DNA of 64,000 nt from Acidiferrum sp963771295 (GCA_963771295.1 CAVYTB010000012.1:62001-126000), one strand, 5' to 3'; shown: positions 32,612 through 41,524, counted from the stretch's first letter. Notes: generated by a model from the letters alone, not told the origin. Translations and numbers: made by a program.

Positions 32612-34933
32612 ATGGAAAACGGCCGGCAAATCGAAGTCTCTTACTGCATCACCTGCCACGGCCGTCTCTGGCAGATCGCGCTAACGCTGTTCGATAATCT
32701 TCGCCGTCTTCGCGACGACGAAGAGCTCGTGCTGCTCGATTACGGCAGCCCCGATGGCCTCAACCGCTTCATCGAATCCTCAACCGCCTGCCAGAGCGCC
32801 ATGGAATCCGGCAGGCTTGTCTATGCACAAACCGCGGCGAAACATTATCACTGCCCGAAGGCGAAAAATCTGGCCCACCGCCTTGCACGTGGGAAGTTGC
32901 TGGTCAATCTTGATGCCGATAACAGCAACTGCCGCATGCGCGCCGCAATCGGACGCCGCTTCTCGAACGGGGATGACCTCATTCTGCAGATGGATGAGGG
33001 TGTGCACGGCGACCCCCTGCGCGGAACGTTCGGCCGCATCTGCGTCCCCCGCTATTGGTTTTACCGGCTGGGTGGATATGACGAAGCTTTCGAACCCATC
33101 GGTCATCAGGACCAGGACTTGATCTGGCGCGCCAAAGCCCTCGGCTTAAGGCATGTTGTCGCGTCAACCGGCGGGCCCGCGCCGGTCCGCAACACCATGG
33201 TCGAAAAGGCCTCCCATACTGGCAAACGCAGTTGGCACGTGATGTGGCGCGCGAACGAAAAGGCCAGCCGCCGCAATCTTAAAGAGGGCCGCTTAGTCGC
33301 CAATGCCCAGGGCTGGGGAAGCGCGGATGTTGCCATCAACTTCAACGAAGCGCGTTTCCTTTCTCCCGTCTCAGCGCAATTGATCTCACTCGTTCTGCTG
33401 CACCGGCACCCCTCGCTTCCGCTGCTCGTCACACTGCTGGACCGGTACTCTGCGATGCCCCTCATCGGCGAAATTCTGCTGGTGAATTGCAATCGGGAAT
33501 TTACAATCGCGCCCGATCACGCGAGCTCGAAGGTGCGGGCCGTGAATTCCCTGCAACAATCGCAGCCATTTCCGGCAACCGCGGCCGGTGCGCTCGCCGA
33601 TTTCCCCGCGGTTCTGCTTACGAGCGACGACGTATTTCTGTCCGAAGATTTGTTGAAGCGCCTGCACAAAGCGTGGTTTCGAGATCCCTCCATGCTGCAC
33701 GCCCTCGCCGCGAGCGCTTCAGGCCACCACCGGGGCGTAAATCTCTCGCTCGGCGTTCTTACCACACCCGCCGCCTGCATGACGGCGCTGGCGAACGGCG
33801 CCCGTCTTTGCGCGGAGCTCGCACTCGATCTGCCGTACCGCTGCGAAGATATCCTGCTCTCCTTCTCAGCATCCCCCGACCCGGCCGCCACGGTGTACCA
33901 TCGCGCGGACCCCGTCGAGCTGACCGGGCGCGCCGTTCGCAATCGCGTGCGCCCGGTGCCAACAGCAGCGCTTACCCAGATCTCCCGCTGGTGCCAACGC
34001 AACATAGCCCGAGTCTCCGAATCGGCGCTGATCGTGGAGGCAGGCACATCGGCTCCGCTCGTGATTGACGCGGAGCCGTTTTTTGCCCCGCGTTCAAAAG
34101 AAGGGGTCACGTTCGCCGGCCCGTGGGTCGGGGAATTCGGCTGGGAATTGTGCTGGTGGAATCCAATGCTGCGCGCACTTTGTGAAAATGCAGGGCACGT
34201 GATCGTAGCCGCGCCCGAGTCGAGCCGCTACCTGTACGAATTTGCGACCGAGTTCATCCCGCTAAAAACCGAAGGCCGGCGCTTTGCCGAAGGAACACTC
34301 CTCAGCAAGCTGCCGCGCGTCTGCAACGGCAGCAAGGTCCTGGATCCCGCGGTGCTCTGGGAGGAATTCGGCCTTCAGGAGTGCGACGCACTCCGCACCG
34401 GAGAACCCTCCTTGACGCCAAAGCGGTGGCGCAATTTGGCGCCGCCCATTCCGGAGCCTCTCATCGCGGACGTGCTTTGCGCGTTTCGCCCCGAAAAGGT
34501 GATCGAGGATCGTCTGATCCCCGGCAAAGACTATCCCGCCGCCCAATGCGAAGAATTGGTCCGGCTGCTATTGTCTGCGGGGCTTCGCGTCGCTTGCTAC
34601 GGCGGACCGGACAATTACTGGTTTGAGGGCACAACCGATCTCCGCGGAAAGCCGCTCCATTTGCAGTGTTTGGCTCTGCGCGCCGCGAAATGCGCACTGG
34701 GTCCAAGCAGCGCGCCGCTGCATCTGGCCAGTCTGACGGGGTGTCCTCACGTGACCTGGTCGCGCATCAGTGAGGACATCGCGATTCGATACGCCGACCA
34801 TTGGAATCCGTTCCAGACCCCGGCCTGTTTCATCCGCACGCCGCAGCCCTCGCCTTCCGAAGTTGCGCGTGAGGTGTTCGAAACTATCGGAGAGAGGGCG
34901 GAGGATCTATCGAGACAAGCTACGGCCATATAA
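32612..34933 (+). CDS. Multidomain glycosyltransferase
   Basis: 773 residues with three recognisable parts. Residues 1-240 form a GT-A domain (VSYCITCHGRLWQIALTLFD, LVNLDADN with DAD at 101-103, and LGGYDEAF...GHQDQDLIWRA at 153-173), similar to galactosyl/GalNAc-transferases of the GT7/GT27 type. Residues about 250-430 look like a second GT-A fold (AVLLTSDDVFLSEDLLKRLH). Residues about 500-760 (GPWVGEFGWELCWWNPM, CALGPSSAPLHLASLTGCPH) resemble the GT9/heptosyltransferase GT-B donor domain. The ATG at 32612 has GGAGG 12 nt upstream. It is divergent from the seven-gene operon across about 250 bp and its end overlaps the convergent 34907 gene by 27 bp. Probable role: sugar-chain extension on the same glycoprotein. 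Confidence 0.72.
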   Translation: MENGRQIEVSYCITCHGRLWQIALTLFDNLRRLRDDEELVLLDYGSPDGLNRFIESSTACQSAMESGRLVYAQTAAKHYHCPKAKNLAHRLARGKLLVNLDADNSNCRMRAAIGRRFSNGDDLILQMDEGVHGDPLRGTFGRICVPRYWFYRLGGYDEAFEPIGHQDQDLIWRAKALGLRHVVASTGGPAPVRNTMVEKASHTGKRSWHVMWRANEKASRRNLKEGRLVANAQGWGSADVAINFNEARFLSPVSAQLISLVLLHRHPSLPLLVTLLDRYSAMPLIGEILLVNCNREFTIAPDHASSKVRAVNSLQQSQPFPATAAGALADFPAVLLTSDDVFLSEDLLKRLHKAWFRDPSMLHALAASASGHHRGVNLSLGVLTTPAACMTALANGARLCAELALDLPYRCEDILLSFSASPDPAATVYHRADPVELTGRAVRNRVRPVPTAALTQISRWCQRNIARVSESALIVEAGTSAPLVIDAEPFFAPRSKEGVTFAGPWVGEFGWELCWWNPMLRALCENAGHVIVAAPESSRYLYEFATEFIPLKTEGRRFAEGTLLSKLPRVCNGSKVLDPAVLWEEFGLQECDALRTGEPSLTPKRWRNLAPPIPEPLIADVLCAFRPEKVIEDRLIPGKDYPAAQCEELVRLLLSAGLRVACYGGPDNYWFEGTTDLRGKPLHLQCLALRAAKCALGPSSAPLHLASLTGCPHVTWSRISEDIAIRYADHWNPFQTPACFIRTPQPSPSEVAREVFETIGERAEDLSRQATAI

Positions 34934-36241
34934 GGGCAAAACGCGTGCCAGCAGCGCCCGGTGTTCGTCGTTCAGTTCAGATTCGGCGCGCGTCGCGGAA
35001 CCAGCCACAGGTCCCATGATGTGCGCCGCATCCCACAGATTGCGGCCGTGGAAGAAGCGAATGTGCAGCGCCGGGTCGTTCTCGATCGGCAGTCTCACTC
35101 GAAACTGCTGCGCAAACACGGAATCGCTCCCGCGCAGAAGACTCGGGTAACGGTACGGCACCCGCCTCGGGTGCAGGATGGTCGCTTCTGCGCCTTTCGG
35201 GTACTCGGCATATCGCGAGCGTCCGCTGATCAAATCGTGGTGAATGCGGGTTCTGAGCAGCACGGCCGTATCTTCCGCCCTCGCTTGCATCTGAACCTCG
35301 ATGCGCTGCGAGTGGTGCCAGTCGTCGTCATCCCAGTTGATGATGAAATCGCCGGTCGCGTGTTCAAGAGCCAGGTTTCGCAGATCGCCCACCGTGTGCC
35401 AGCGGCTCTTGTGAATTCGAAGCTCCTGTATGCGGGAGTCCGCGATCGCAAGCGACTCCTCGCCGTGATTCACAATCAGTAGGTTCTTATTCGGATAGCT
35501 CTGGCTCTTGAAGCACTCGATCGAAATTCTCGCCATCGCATATCGTTCGCGATGCAATCCTGTGATCATGACGGCTGTTACCGGTGGGGCGGACTCGTGA
35601 AACGATCCCACACCCGGCGCGCTAATCGTCTCATCAGGCTTCGCTAGACGGCGGCACCGCGGCACGAGCGGATGAACTTCTTCGAGCCGATGTTTCACCG
35701 TTAACTCCGCAAGCGCATCCAGAAACTCCACCGGTTTGGCGCGGCTCGCGCGTTTTGCCCATTCCCAGCGGTTGCTCCAGATTCCGCCCGCTGCCCCCCA
35801 TCGAACCGGCCGCCTCGCAATCTCATTGGCCGATCCGCCATCGCCGGCCTCAGCTCCTTCGCCGGAGATGACAAACACATCCGGATCAGCCGGGAAACCG
35901 CGTCCGCAGTGCTCTACAAACCGAAGAAAATCGCGCGTCACGATCGTGCCGGTATCGGCGTAAACGGTGAATTGCGCTTTGCCGAAGGCGCGTTGAATCG
36001 AATGGAATACCCTCTCGCTCGCGTTCCTCGACTTCGGTCTAACGTGGATGTCGATCGGCGCAAAATCCACGGCCACGGCAAGCGCCATCGTTTCATCGCA
36101 GCCCTCATCAACATTTGCGAAAATCTGATACTCCTCAATTCCCTCACACTGCCGCAGGGATTCGAGAAGCGCGCGCGCATAGCTGGGCCGGGAGTCGAGC
36201 ACCGCGCAAAGCACCTTCCGAAACCAGTTCGCGCCCGGCAT
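34907..36241 (-). CDS. Tandem GT-A glycosyltransferase
   Basis: 444 residues. The N-terminal half (KVLCAVLDSRPSYARALLES, TVYADTGTIVTRDFLRFVEH) looks like a divergent GT-A domain. The C-terminal half is a clear family-2 enzyme: VTAVMITGLHRERYAMARIS, a nucleotide-binding region, and NWDDDDWHHS as the acidic metal motif. Its ATG directly follows the TGA of the fucosyltransferase-like gene upstream (TGAATG at 36244-36239), so the two are translated together. Sugar specificity cannot be read from sequence. Confidence 0.75.
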   Translation of the reverse strand: MPGANWFRKVLCAVLDSRPSYARALLESLRQCEGIEEYQIFANVDEGCDETMALAVAVDFAPIDIHVRPKSRNASERVFHSIQRAFGKAQFTVYADTGTIVTRDFLRFVEHCGRGFPADPDVFVISGEGAEAGDGGSANEIARRPVRWGAAGGIWSNRWEWAKRASRAKPVEFLDALAELTVKHRLEEVHPLVPRCRRLAKPDETISAPGVGSFHESAPPVTAVMITGLHRERYAMARISIECFKSQSYPNKNLLIVNHGEESLAIADSRIQELRIHKSRWHTVGDLRNLALEHATGDFIINWDDDDWHHSQRIEVQMQARAEDTAVLLRTRIHHDLISGRSRYAEYPKGAEATILHPRRVPYRYPSLLRGSDSVFAQQFRVRLPIENDPALHIRFFHGRNLWDAAHIMGPVAGSATRAESELNDEHRALLARVLPLYGRSLSR

Positions 36242-37240
36242 TCAGCAGCAGTCCTCCCGCGGCGCGACCGATTCGGGCCACTCGCGCCACCAGAAGCAGA
36301 TCGATTTTAAGTCATCCGGCATCTCGATTCGTTCCCACGTCGGGCCCGTCGTGCCACTCTCCAGAATTCGTCCATCCTGGAATGCCAGGCACTCCGGGCG
36401 CTGGTTGTAGAGGTAAAGGAAGCCGCCGTCTTTGCCATTCAGCAGCCGCCACCGTTGAATATGACCGGTGAAGGTGCTGCACATCGTGCCCAGAAAGACG
36501 TCGCTTTCCGATGCGATCAGCGCCGAGATAATGCCGATCTCGGCCGCATCCATCCGGTCCGGGAAAAATCCTCGGAACAAAGCGGCATCGATCATCAGGT
36601 GCCGCGGCCAGCGTTCGATAATCGGCTCGAAGTACTGCTCCTCCCTTTCGTCCGAATGAATCAACAGCAACCATCTCGAGGGAACATGGCACGCGATGTT
36701 ATGACAGATTTCTTCGACTGTCACAGCATTAGCCTTCTCATGATCCTGAAGGAAATCCGCCCGCCGAATGTGGATTGAAGCGAACGGGCCGTGCTGTTTT
36801 CTGATCTCGCGCACAATCGAATTCGCGAGCAGTCGGTACGGCGCCTTGATCGCGATCAGGCGGTTACACGCGTAGACCACGCGCGGGTCGTAACAGAGCG
36901 TATAGCTGTAGTAGCCGAGCGTGGAATCGTTACAGGTAGCAAGTACAGGCGCCTCCTCAAACTCCAACAGATTGGCGGAAACGAGTCGCGACGAGTGGAG
37001 ATCCGGCAGCAGTTCGCCCTGAACGTCATCGAAATTCCCGACCCCATGCGGATAAAACAGGTCCACGAAGTCGAAAAGGTTCAGGCCCTTGTCGCTATTG
37101 AAGACCGGGTGTTTCGGCTGGCTTAACAGGAGGAAGCGGTTTGAAAGGACGCTCAATCCGACTCCGAGCTCGAGCGACATTAGGTTATTGAAGAAGCCTA
37201 CATTTCCTCCCTGATATAAGTTAAACTTGAGAAGTCTCAT
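36242..37240 (-). CDS. O-fucosyltransferase-like protein
   Basis: 332 residues. The N terminus carries a Gly-rich loop before a helix (GGNVGFFNNLMSLELGVGLS, 11-30), the middle has HIRRADF (157-163) and the C-terminal part has VFLGTMCSTFTGHI. These three blocks are the signature layout of the GDP-fucose protein O-fucosyltransferase/GT65-68 group and of alpha-1,6-fucosyltransferases. It is immediately upstream of and coupled to the tandem GT-A gene, and its start overlaps that of the divergent 37239 gene. Transfer of fucose to the repeat proteins or their glycans is inferred from context. Confidence 0.68.
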   Translation of the reverse strand: MRLLKFNLYQGGNVGFFNNLMSLELGVGLSVLSNRFLLLSQPKHPVFNSDKGLNLFDFVDLFYPHGVGNFDDVQGELLPDLHSSRLVSANLLEFEEAPVLATCNDSTLGYYSYTLCYDPRVVYACNRLIAIKAPYRLLANSIVREIRKQHGPFASIHIRRADFLQDHEKANAVTVEEICHNIACHVPSRWLLLIHSDEREEQYFEPIIERWPRHLMIDAALFRGFFPDRMDAAEIGIISALIASESDVFLGTMCSTFTGHIQRWRLLNGKDGGFLYLYNQRPECLAFQDGRILESGTTGPTWERIEMPDDLKSICFWWREWPESVAPREDCC

Positions 37241-38282
37241 GCACTTCGCGCCCGCGCGCTTCCATTTTGGCGATGCTTTGAGCCGAGGCCAACTTCCAGC
37301 AGCTTACTACATTACCTGCTCAGGGCGCTCTGACGGCGGCGGCGCACATATGCAGGCAATTTACTCGACCATTCTGTATGCGCGGTGCGCCGGGCTCGTT
37401 TACCTACACACGCCGATCGTTTCGGTAGAACATAACGCATTCGGCGATCCGGGTTGGCCCGATAAATGGGAGAGTGCGTTTTCAGCGGGCTACGGCGAAC
37501 TCCAATTGGCATCGTTCGACCTCGATGCCGTTAAGCAAGTCGGTGCGGCAGGAATGATGTCGCGTGTTCCGCCGTCACCGCCGGCTGAACCCGTTCTTTT
37601 GCTCGCGTCCGAGTGTCACTGGTACGCCGATGCCCACGCAGATTTCTATTCACTGATCCAGCCGCAAATAAAGCGCCGCTACCATCGCAATTCGCCTCCG
37701 ATCACAAGACCGGACGATCGTCTCATCGTCGCCGTTCACGTTCGGCGAGGTGATGTAACCCCGTCGGACCCTGCTCGGTTTACGCCAAACGAGAGGGTGG
37801 CATTTCAAATTGACAAATTGTCGAGCGCTCTTGGGCCGCTACGGCGCGAGTTCCACGTATTTTCGGAGGGAATTGAAGAAGACTTTGGTCCCATCCGAGA
37901 GAGAGCTGTTCTGCATCTTGGCGGCGACGTCTTCGAATGCCTCCAGAGTCTGATCGGCGCGGATATTTTCGTTATGGCAAAGAGTTCGTTCTCCTACACG
38001 GCGGCTTTGCTCTCGCGCGGCATCGTCGTCTATTCACCGTTCTGGCATGCTCCCCTGCAGCAATGGGTCAGTACTGACGCAAACGGCAATCTGCCTATCG
38101 CTCATTTCAGCTGGGCGCTGTCCCGTTATTTACTGCTGCGGTTCGCACACATGCAACGTGGCTCAGAAATTGCCGGAGATCCCGATTCTCCGGACTCGGT
38201 ACCCAGATTTCCGGAAAGTTATCTTCCCGCATCAGTCTCAACAGGACTCGCGGATTCTCGCGATCCGTCTTCCGCCTCTTGA
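37239..38282 (+). CDS. Fucosyltransferase-like protein, probably 3'-truncated
   Basis: 347 residues as read. ITCSGRSDGGGAHMQAIYST (25-44) takes the place of the GxLGNQ loop, and VAVHVRRGDV (164-173) and the SFSYTAALLS segment are typical of alpha-1,2-fucosyltransferase (GT11)-type enzymes. Fold similarity ends near 38165. The last 35-40 residues are encoded by antisense IS110 transposase DNA, so the natural C terminus has been replaced. The ATG at 37239 overlaps the start codon of the divergent 37240 gene, and the Shine-Dalgarno is weak. The enzyme may be intact apart from its tail, or inactive. Confidence 0.6.
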   Translation: MHFAPARFHFGDALSRGQLPAAYYITCSGRSDGGGAHMQAIYSTILYARCAGLVYLHTPIVSVEHNAFGDPGWPDKWESAFSAGYGELQLASFDLDAVKQVGAAGMMSRVPPSPPAEPVLLLASECHWYADAHADFYSLIQPQIKRRYHRNSPPITRPDDRLIVAVHVRRGDVTPSDPARFTPNERVAFQIDKLSSALGPLRREFHVFSEGIEEDFGPIRERAVLHLGGDVFECLQSLIGADIFVMAKSSFSYTAALLSRGIVVYSPFWHAPLQQWVSTDANGNLPIAHFSWALSRYLLLRFAHMQRGSEIAGDPDSPDSVPRFPESYLPASVSTGLADSRDPSSAS

Positions 38283-38440
38283 CGCGCTTCGCCTTGATCT
38301 GCGATGGATCGCCAATCCACAGCTCGAAACCCAGTTCAGTGAGCAGTCGCTCGAACCAGCGTGCATTTCCGGTAGACTCCACGCCTACTGGTACACGGAT
38401 TCCTCGCTGCTGGAGGTCTCGAAAGAAACTGAAACTTGGT
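38171..38440 (-). pseudogene. Remnant of an IS110-family transposase
   Basis: Minus-strand translation gives FFRDLQQRGIRVPVGVESTG (first to last near 38415-38355), then WFERLLTELGFELWIGDPSQ, the KTDREN segment and LRLMREDNFPEIWVPSPENR. This is the N-terminal DEDD domain of IS110 transposases. It ends abruptly after DLRQ near 38175 and has lost its 5' start and whole C-terminal Ser domain. The usual KTDREDA is KTDRENP here, so one catalytic Asp is Asn. It is not functional and marks a past insertion that clipped the fucosyltransferase-like gene. Confidence 0.85.
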
Positions 38441-38685
38441 CAGAGTAAACTCTCTCACTCGCCCTGGTACAAAAAGTCGGTCCGGTCACTCCCTCATGAC
38501 TACCCCGTTTAGTTACCTTTACTGACTCGGTAAATCCGGCCCCGAAGTCGGCCCCGTTCTTCGCGGAAAGTCGGGGATACAGGGGAACGCAAGGGTAAGT
38601 CACACTCGCCTCTATTTCCTTGAAACTAACGCACTTGTTGTGTTTTGAGTAATTTACGCAGAGTTATGAAAAGACGATAAATCAA

Positions 38686-38698
38686 ATCCTAAGTCTTG
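38686..38698 (-). other. Internal copy of the tRNA-Leu attachment core
   Basis: CAAGACTTAGGAT (minus strand) equals the anticodon arm of the split tRNA-Leu 5' half at 41527-41539 over all 13 nt, in the same orientation. Flanks differ, so it is not a tRNA fragment of greater length. It separates a 23.4-kb left segment from a 2.8-kb right segment of the island. Confidence 0.7.
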
Positions 38699-39146
38699 TT
38701 TACGTGTCATTTTCCCTTGATATTTAGCACTTTTCTGGAAACTATGCCCGCTACTATTCCCTGTGTTTGCATTTTTCTGCGCAGTTCCATGAAGCTTGCC
38801 ATGTTCTGGACGGCGTTCAGGGTGCTGAAGGTTGCGTTGTGGATGAGCACTGGCTGAGGGAGGCGCCAAAAGCCCTTTGACCCTTGGAGAAAAGGCATTT
38901 GAGGCGGCTAGGGACGACGAAGCCGGGGAACACGTGCTACGGGCTGCGTGATGGCCTCAAAAAGCAACAATCGGTGATGCGAGTGGAAAGGGCACCTGTC
39001 AGAGTTAAACCCTTTCCACCCTTTCTTAGGAACACTGTCACGGGCACGCTACGCCCTGTACATCGCACGTCAAGCTGGCAGTTTTGACAGGTGCTGCCTT
39101 TAAGCCAGCTTCTTTTTACTTAGAAACAAGAAATAACGAACAACAA

Positions 39147-39179
39147 CCCCCACCCGTTTTCTTGGCGTTCGGGTGGGGG
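39147..39179. repeat. Perfect 10-bp hairpin, repeat-module copy 1
   Basis: Arms CCCCCACCCG (39147-39156) and CGGGTGGGGG (39170-39179). It is followed by a unit (39190-39290) containing TGTCAAGCGAAGCGAT and GGGCGCGAGAAGGGC, both also found after the hairpin at 40332-40370. Confidence 0.8.
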
Positions 39180-39666
39180 ATGACTACTAGACGGGTGCTT
39201 TCGATTCGGACGCTACAGCCGCTTGATGTTGGTGTCAAGCGAAGCGATAGGGCGCGAGAAGGGCATGACAATCTCTGCCCCGATTCTGGGTTAGCTTATT
39301 CTGTACGCTGGAGTACGTTCGTGGTACGCTGAGCTACATTCGAGTTGTTCGGCTCTAGTACCACAATGTCTGGTAAGCAACTGCCAGCTCAACCGGTCGA
39401 TGCAACACCATCCAATGCGTTACTTCGACAATGCTTCGCCGAGAGAAGCGATCTGTTTGGCTGTACTCGGTCACAACCTAGCCAGGGTAGTGTTCCGGCT
39501 GATCTAATCCTAGTGAGCGATTTTAGCCTTTGCTTTCAATACAAGTTGGATTCGACCTAGGTGTTGCGTCGACCCATTGAGACCACCGCATTGGCCGCGT
39601 TGTGATTCACGTCCTTGCCAGCCTTGGCTCTACGCAGTAAAAGGCAAGATAGAAGCGAGCCCGAAA

Positions 39667-39921
39667 ATGACAACAATCAACAAGAAGAAAGGGCCTACCA
39701 CAGCTACGCATCGTATCCAAGAACAGGAACTGCTCCGACGGTTGGAATTTCTTTGCGAGAGTGCAGGTCTTGAGTTTCCCACAGAAGCGTGGCCGAAAGA
39801 TGACCACAAAGCGTATTTTCTGCTTGGCGTATGTGCTACTGAAGACATGAAAAATCTTAGCCTCCACGAAAAACTCGAATGGCTCGATGACTGGGCACGG
39901 CAGCGAAACTTGCTTAAATAA
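39667..39921 (+). CDS. Small hypothetical protein (84 aa)
   Basis: 84 residues, not recognised: a Lys/Thr-rich start, then a helical body (EQELLRRLEFLCESAGLEFP, then MKNLSLHEKLEWLDDW). The composition is protein-like and mildly acidic. Only a weak Shine-Dalgarno (GAGC) precedes the ATG. It lies in the 2.8-kb right segment of the island among repeat modules that each border one short gene. Confidence 0.4.
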   Translation: MTTINKKKGPTTATHRIQEQELLRRLEFLCESAGLEFPTEAWPKDDHKAYFLLGVCATEDMKNLSLHEKLEWLDDWARQRNLLK

Positions 39922-40056
39922 TGAAACACTCTTCGCGATGAAGCGGAGCCAAATTGGTAGCAGAAGCCAAGTATTGAGTATGCCGCGCAAAGCGTTGCAG
40001 CGAACAGTGCCGGGTAACAGTCCGGCTTTTGTTAACCGGAAGCGGGGAGGTGAGGG

Positions 40057-40293
40057 ATGCCCTGCAATTCCTGCGGGTCAATTAATCAGGGGAAGTATTT
40101 AGCAGAGGTAGACATCCATTTTCCGGGTCTGAGAAACGCAGGCAAAAAACCCGTCTTAGTGTTTCCTGAACTGCTGGTGTGCCTCGATTGCGGTAAAACA
40201 GAATTTATGGTTCCCAAAGCGGAATTAGACACACTCGCTGACACGGACACCGCTAAACTTCCCAATTTGGACCCGAACCCCGTCCGAAGCTGA
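40057..40293 (+). CDS. Small two-CxxC zinc-ribbon-like protein
   Basis: 78 residues. CNSCGS at 3-8 and CLDCGK at 42-47 make a four-Cys site typical of a zinc ribbon. The segment between (YLAEVDIHFPGLRNAGKKPV, then FPELLVCLDCG) matches a kind of small protein I have seen repeatedly in acidobacterial genomes. A strong Shine-Dalgarno (GGGAGGTGAGGG) ends directly before the ATG. The role is unknown; binding of nucleic acid or a regulatory partner is possible. Confidence 0.65.
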   Translation: MPCNSCGSINQGKYLAEVDIHFPGLRNAGKKPVLVFPELLVCLDCGKTEFMVPKAELDTLADTDTAKLPNLDPNPVRS

Positions 40294-40626
40294 AGGCTCA
40301 CATATTACGGGCTGCCTGATGGCCGGAAACAGAATCCCCACCTCTCCGAAGCGTTGAAGGGTGGGGATTCACAGTTTAGAGGAATGCTTTGATTCGCAGC
40401 CTACTTCCACGTGATGGCGGTGTCAAGCGAAGCGATACAGGGCGCGAGAAGGGCCATGGCGACCTCTGCCCAGAAGCACCACGGCACTTCAAGGCCACTC
40501 GCAGGGGCGCTGATACCAAAATGGTTGGTTGGGGTCATGGCGTCCGATGAGCAGGAACCGTTGAAAACTTTTTTGCAAGTCAGATCAGTTTTGATTTGCA
40601 GTACAGTGTGTGTCTGGTAACCAATC
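40294..40626. repeat. Repeat-module copy 2 (hairpin plus conserved unit)
   Basis: Contains a perfect 11-bp hairpin, GAATCCCCACC (40332-40342) with GGTGGGGATTC (40360-40370), preceded by ACGGGCTGCCTGATGGCC. It is followed by a unit sharing GTGTCAAGCGAAGCGAT and GGGCGCGAGAAGGGC with 39190-39290. The two modules lie about 1.19 kb apart in the same order. No gene is seen here. Confidence 0.7.
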
Positions 40627-40878
40627 ATGACCAACGAATACCGAATCGAAATTGTTGGCGGCCAGTTCATCGTCGTTGACCCGTGGGATGAGATTGTGGA
40701 CAGATGCTCCACGGAAGAGGCAGCCCTAGAAGAAATTGAGCGTTGCAAGCAGTCCGACGCCAAATATGAAACGGCAAGGCTGCTAGTGGACAATGCGGTG
40801 AAGGCGTTCATGCAACTTCATGGCGTTGACAGGGACGCGGCAGAGCGTGCGATTCGTGACGCGATGGGTGGCGCGTAG
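40627..40878 (+). CDS. Small hypothetical protein (83 aa)
   Basis: 83 residues: a beta start (YRIEIVGGQFIVVDPWDEIV) followed by a charged helical half ending DRDAAERAIRDAMGGA. Composition is good for a real small protein but no family was recognised. No clear Shine-Dalgarno precedes the ATG. It lies between two repeat-module copies in the island's right segment. Confidence 0.4.
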   Translation: MTNEYRIEIVGGQFIVVDPWDEIVDRCSTEEAALEEIERCKQSDAKYETARLLVDNAVKAFMQLHGVDRDAAERAIRDAMGGA

Positions 40879-41274
40879 TACCCTTTGACCCGTGGAGAAG
40901 AGGGTGTTCAGCCGCTAGGAACAACGAACACGGAGAACAGGTGCTGCGGGCTACCTGAGTGAGAATGACGAAAGTCTTGAACGCTGCGCTGACTGTGGAA
41001 CACCTTTTGACCCACAGGCGAGACATCTGGAAACCTTGGTCAAATCGCAAGTTGAAGAAGCCATTCAACAGAGATTCAAAGACCAGAAGCTTGTTGACAT
41101 CGAAACGTCTCAGGCTGTTGCTGAGCGTCTACACGGGTGAGTGCTTGTCTACCAGCACACGAACGTGCTCAGACTGAAGAGTCTGACCCGGCCAGATACC
41201 GCCATCCGGTGAATGACCGCAGGGCGCACATTCCTTCACAGTGATGGCGGTGGTACACTGAGGGAACATCGCGC
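40879..41274. other. Gene-poor segment before tRNA-Leu
   Basis: About 400 bp. The first 100 bp (CCCTTTGACCCGTGGAGAAGAG, cut here to its start, onward to GTGCTGCGGGCTACCTGA) are a degenerate copy of 38876-38960. The last 60 bp before the tRNA carry GTGATGGCGGTG, also present at 40411. No gene is seen. Confidence 0.5.
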
Positions 41275-41361
41275 GCGGGAATGGCGGAACTGGCAGACGC
41301 GCTGGCCTTAGGAGCCAGTGGGCGAAAGCCCGTGAAGGTTCAAATCCTTTTTCCCGCACCA
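41275..41361 (+). tRNA. tRNA-Leu(UAG), intact, island-borne
   Basis: 87 nt with CCA encoded. Acceptor GCGGGAA/TTCCCGC is fully paired. Anticodon stem CTGGC/GCCAG holds loop CTTAGGA, giving anticodon TAG. A long class II variable arm (GGGCGAAAGCCC) and the T loop TTCAAAT follow. The first 28 nt differ from the split host tRNA-Leu by only one base. It has the same anticodon and length as the gene the island disrupts and lies 164 bp inside the island's right end. Confidence 0.95.
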
Positions 41362-41524
41362 CTCCTTTCAGAGCAAGCAGACTATGCCCTGTCAGTGCGT
41401 CCAGTCAGCCTACACATAAACTGTGTGCATATGCACATCAATGAAGAAATCAAGTCAGGCGTGCGAATAGCCGCATAAACACGCACATAATACATGTGTA
41501 TTTAGTGTGCATGGGGGGTTGAGC

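Larger units (their letters stand above)
38441..39666. other. 1.2 kb gene-poor region with attachment core and repeats
   Basis: No supported gene. It holds the internal attachment core (38686-38698), a degenerate repeat at 38876-38975 related to 40881-40975, a perfect hairpin at 39147-39179 and a repeat at 39190-39290 related to 40385-40480. Short open frames occur but lack ribosome binding sites. Confidence 0.5.

Noticed and set aside
39366..39560. Possible 64-residue gene
   Set aside because: No ribosome binding site, composition not protein-like, and it follows directly on repeat DNA.
38876..41000. Integron with gene cassettes
   Set aside because: Small genes alternate with hairpin repeats, but no attC core sites (GTTRRRY-type) or integron integrase are present.
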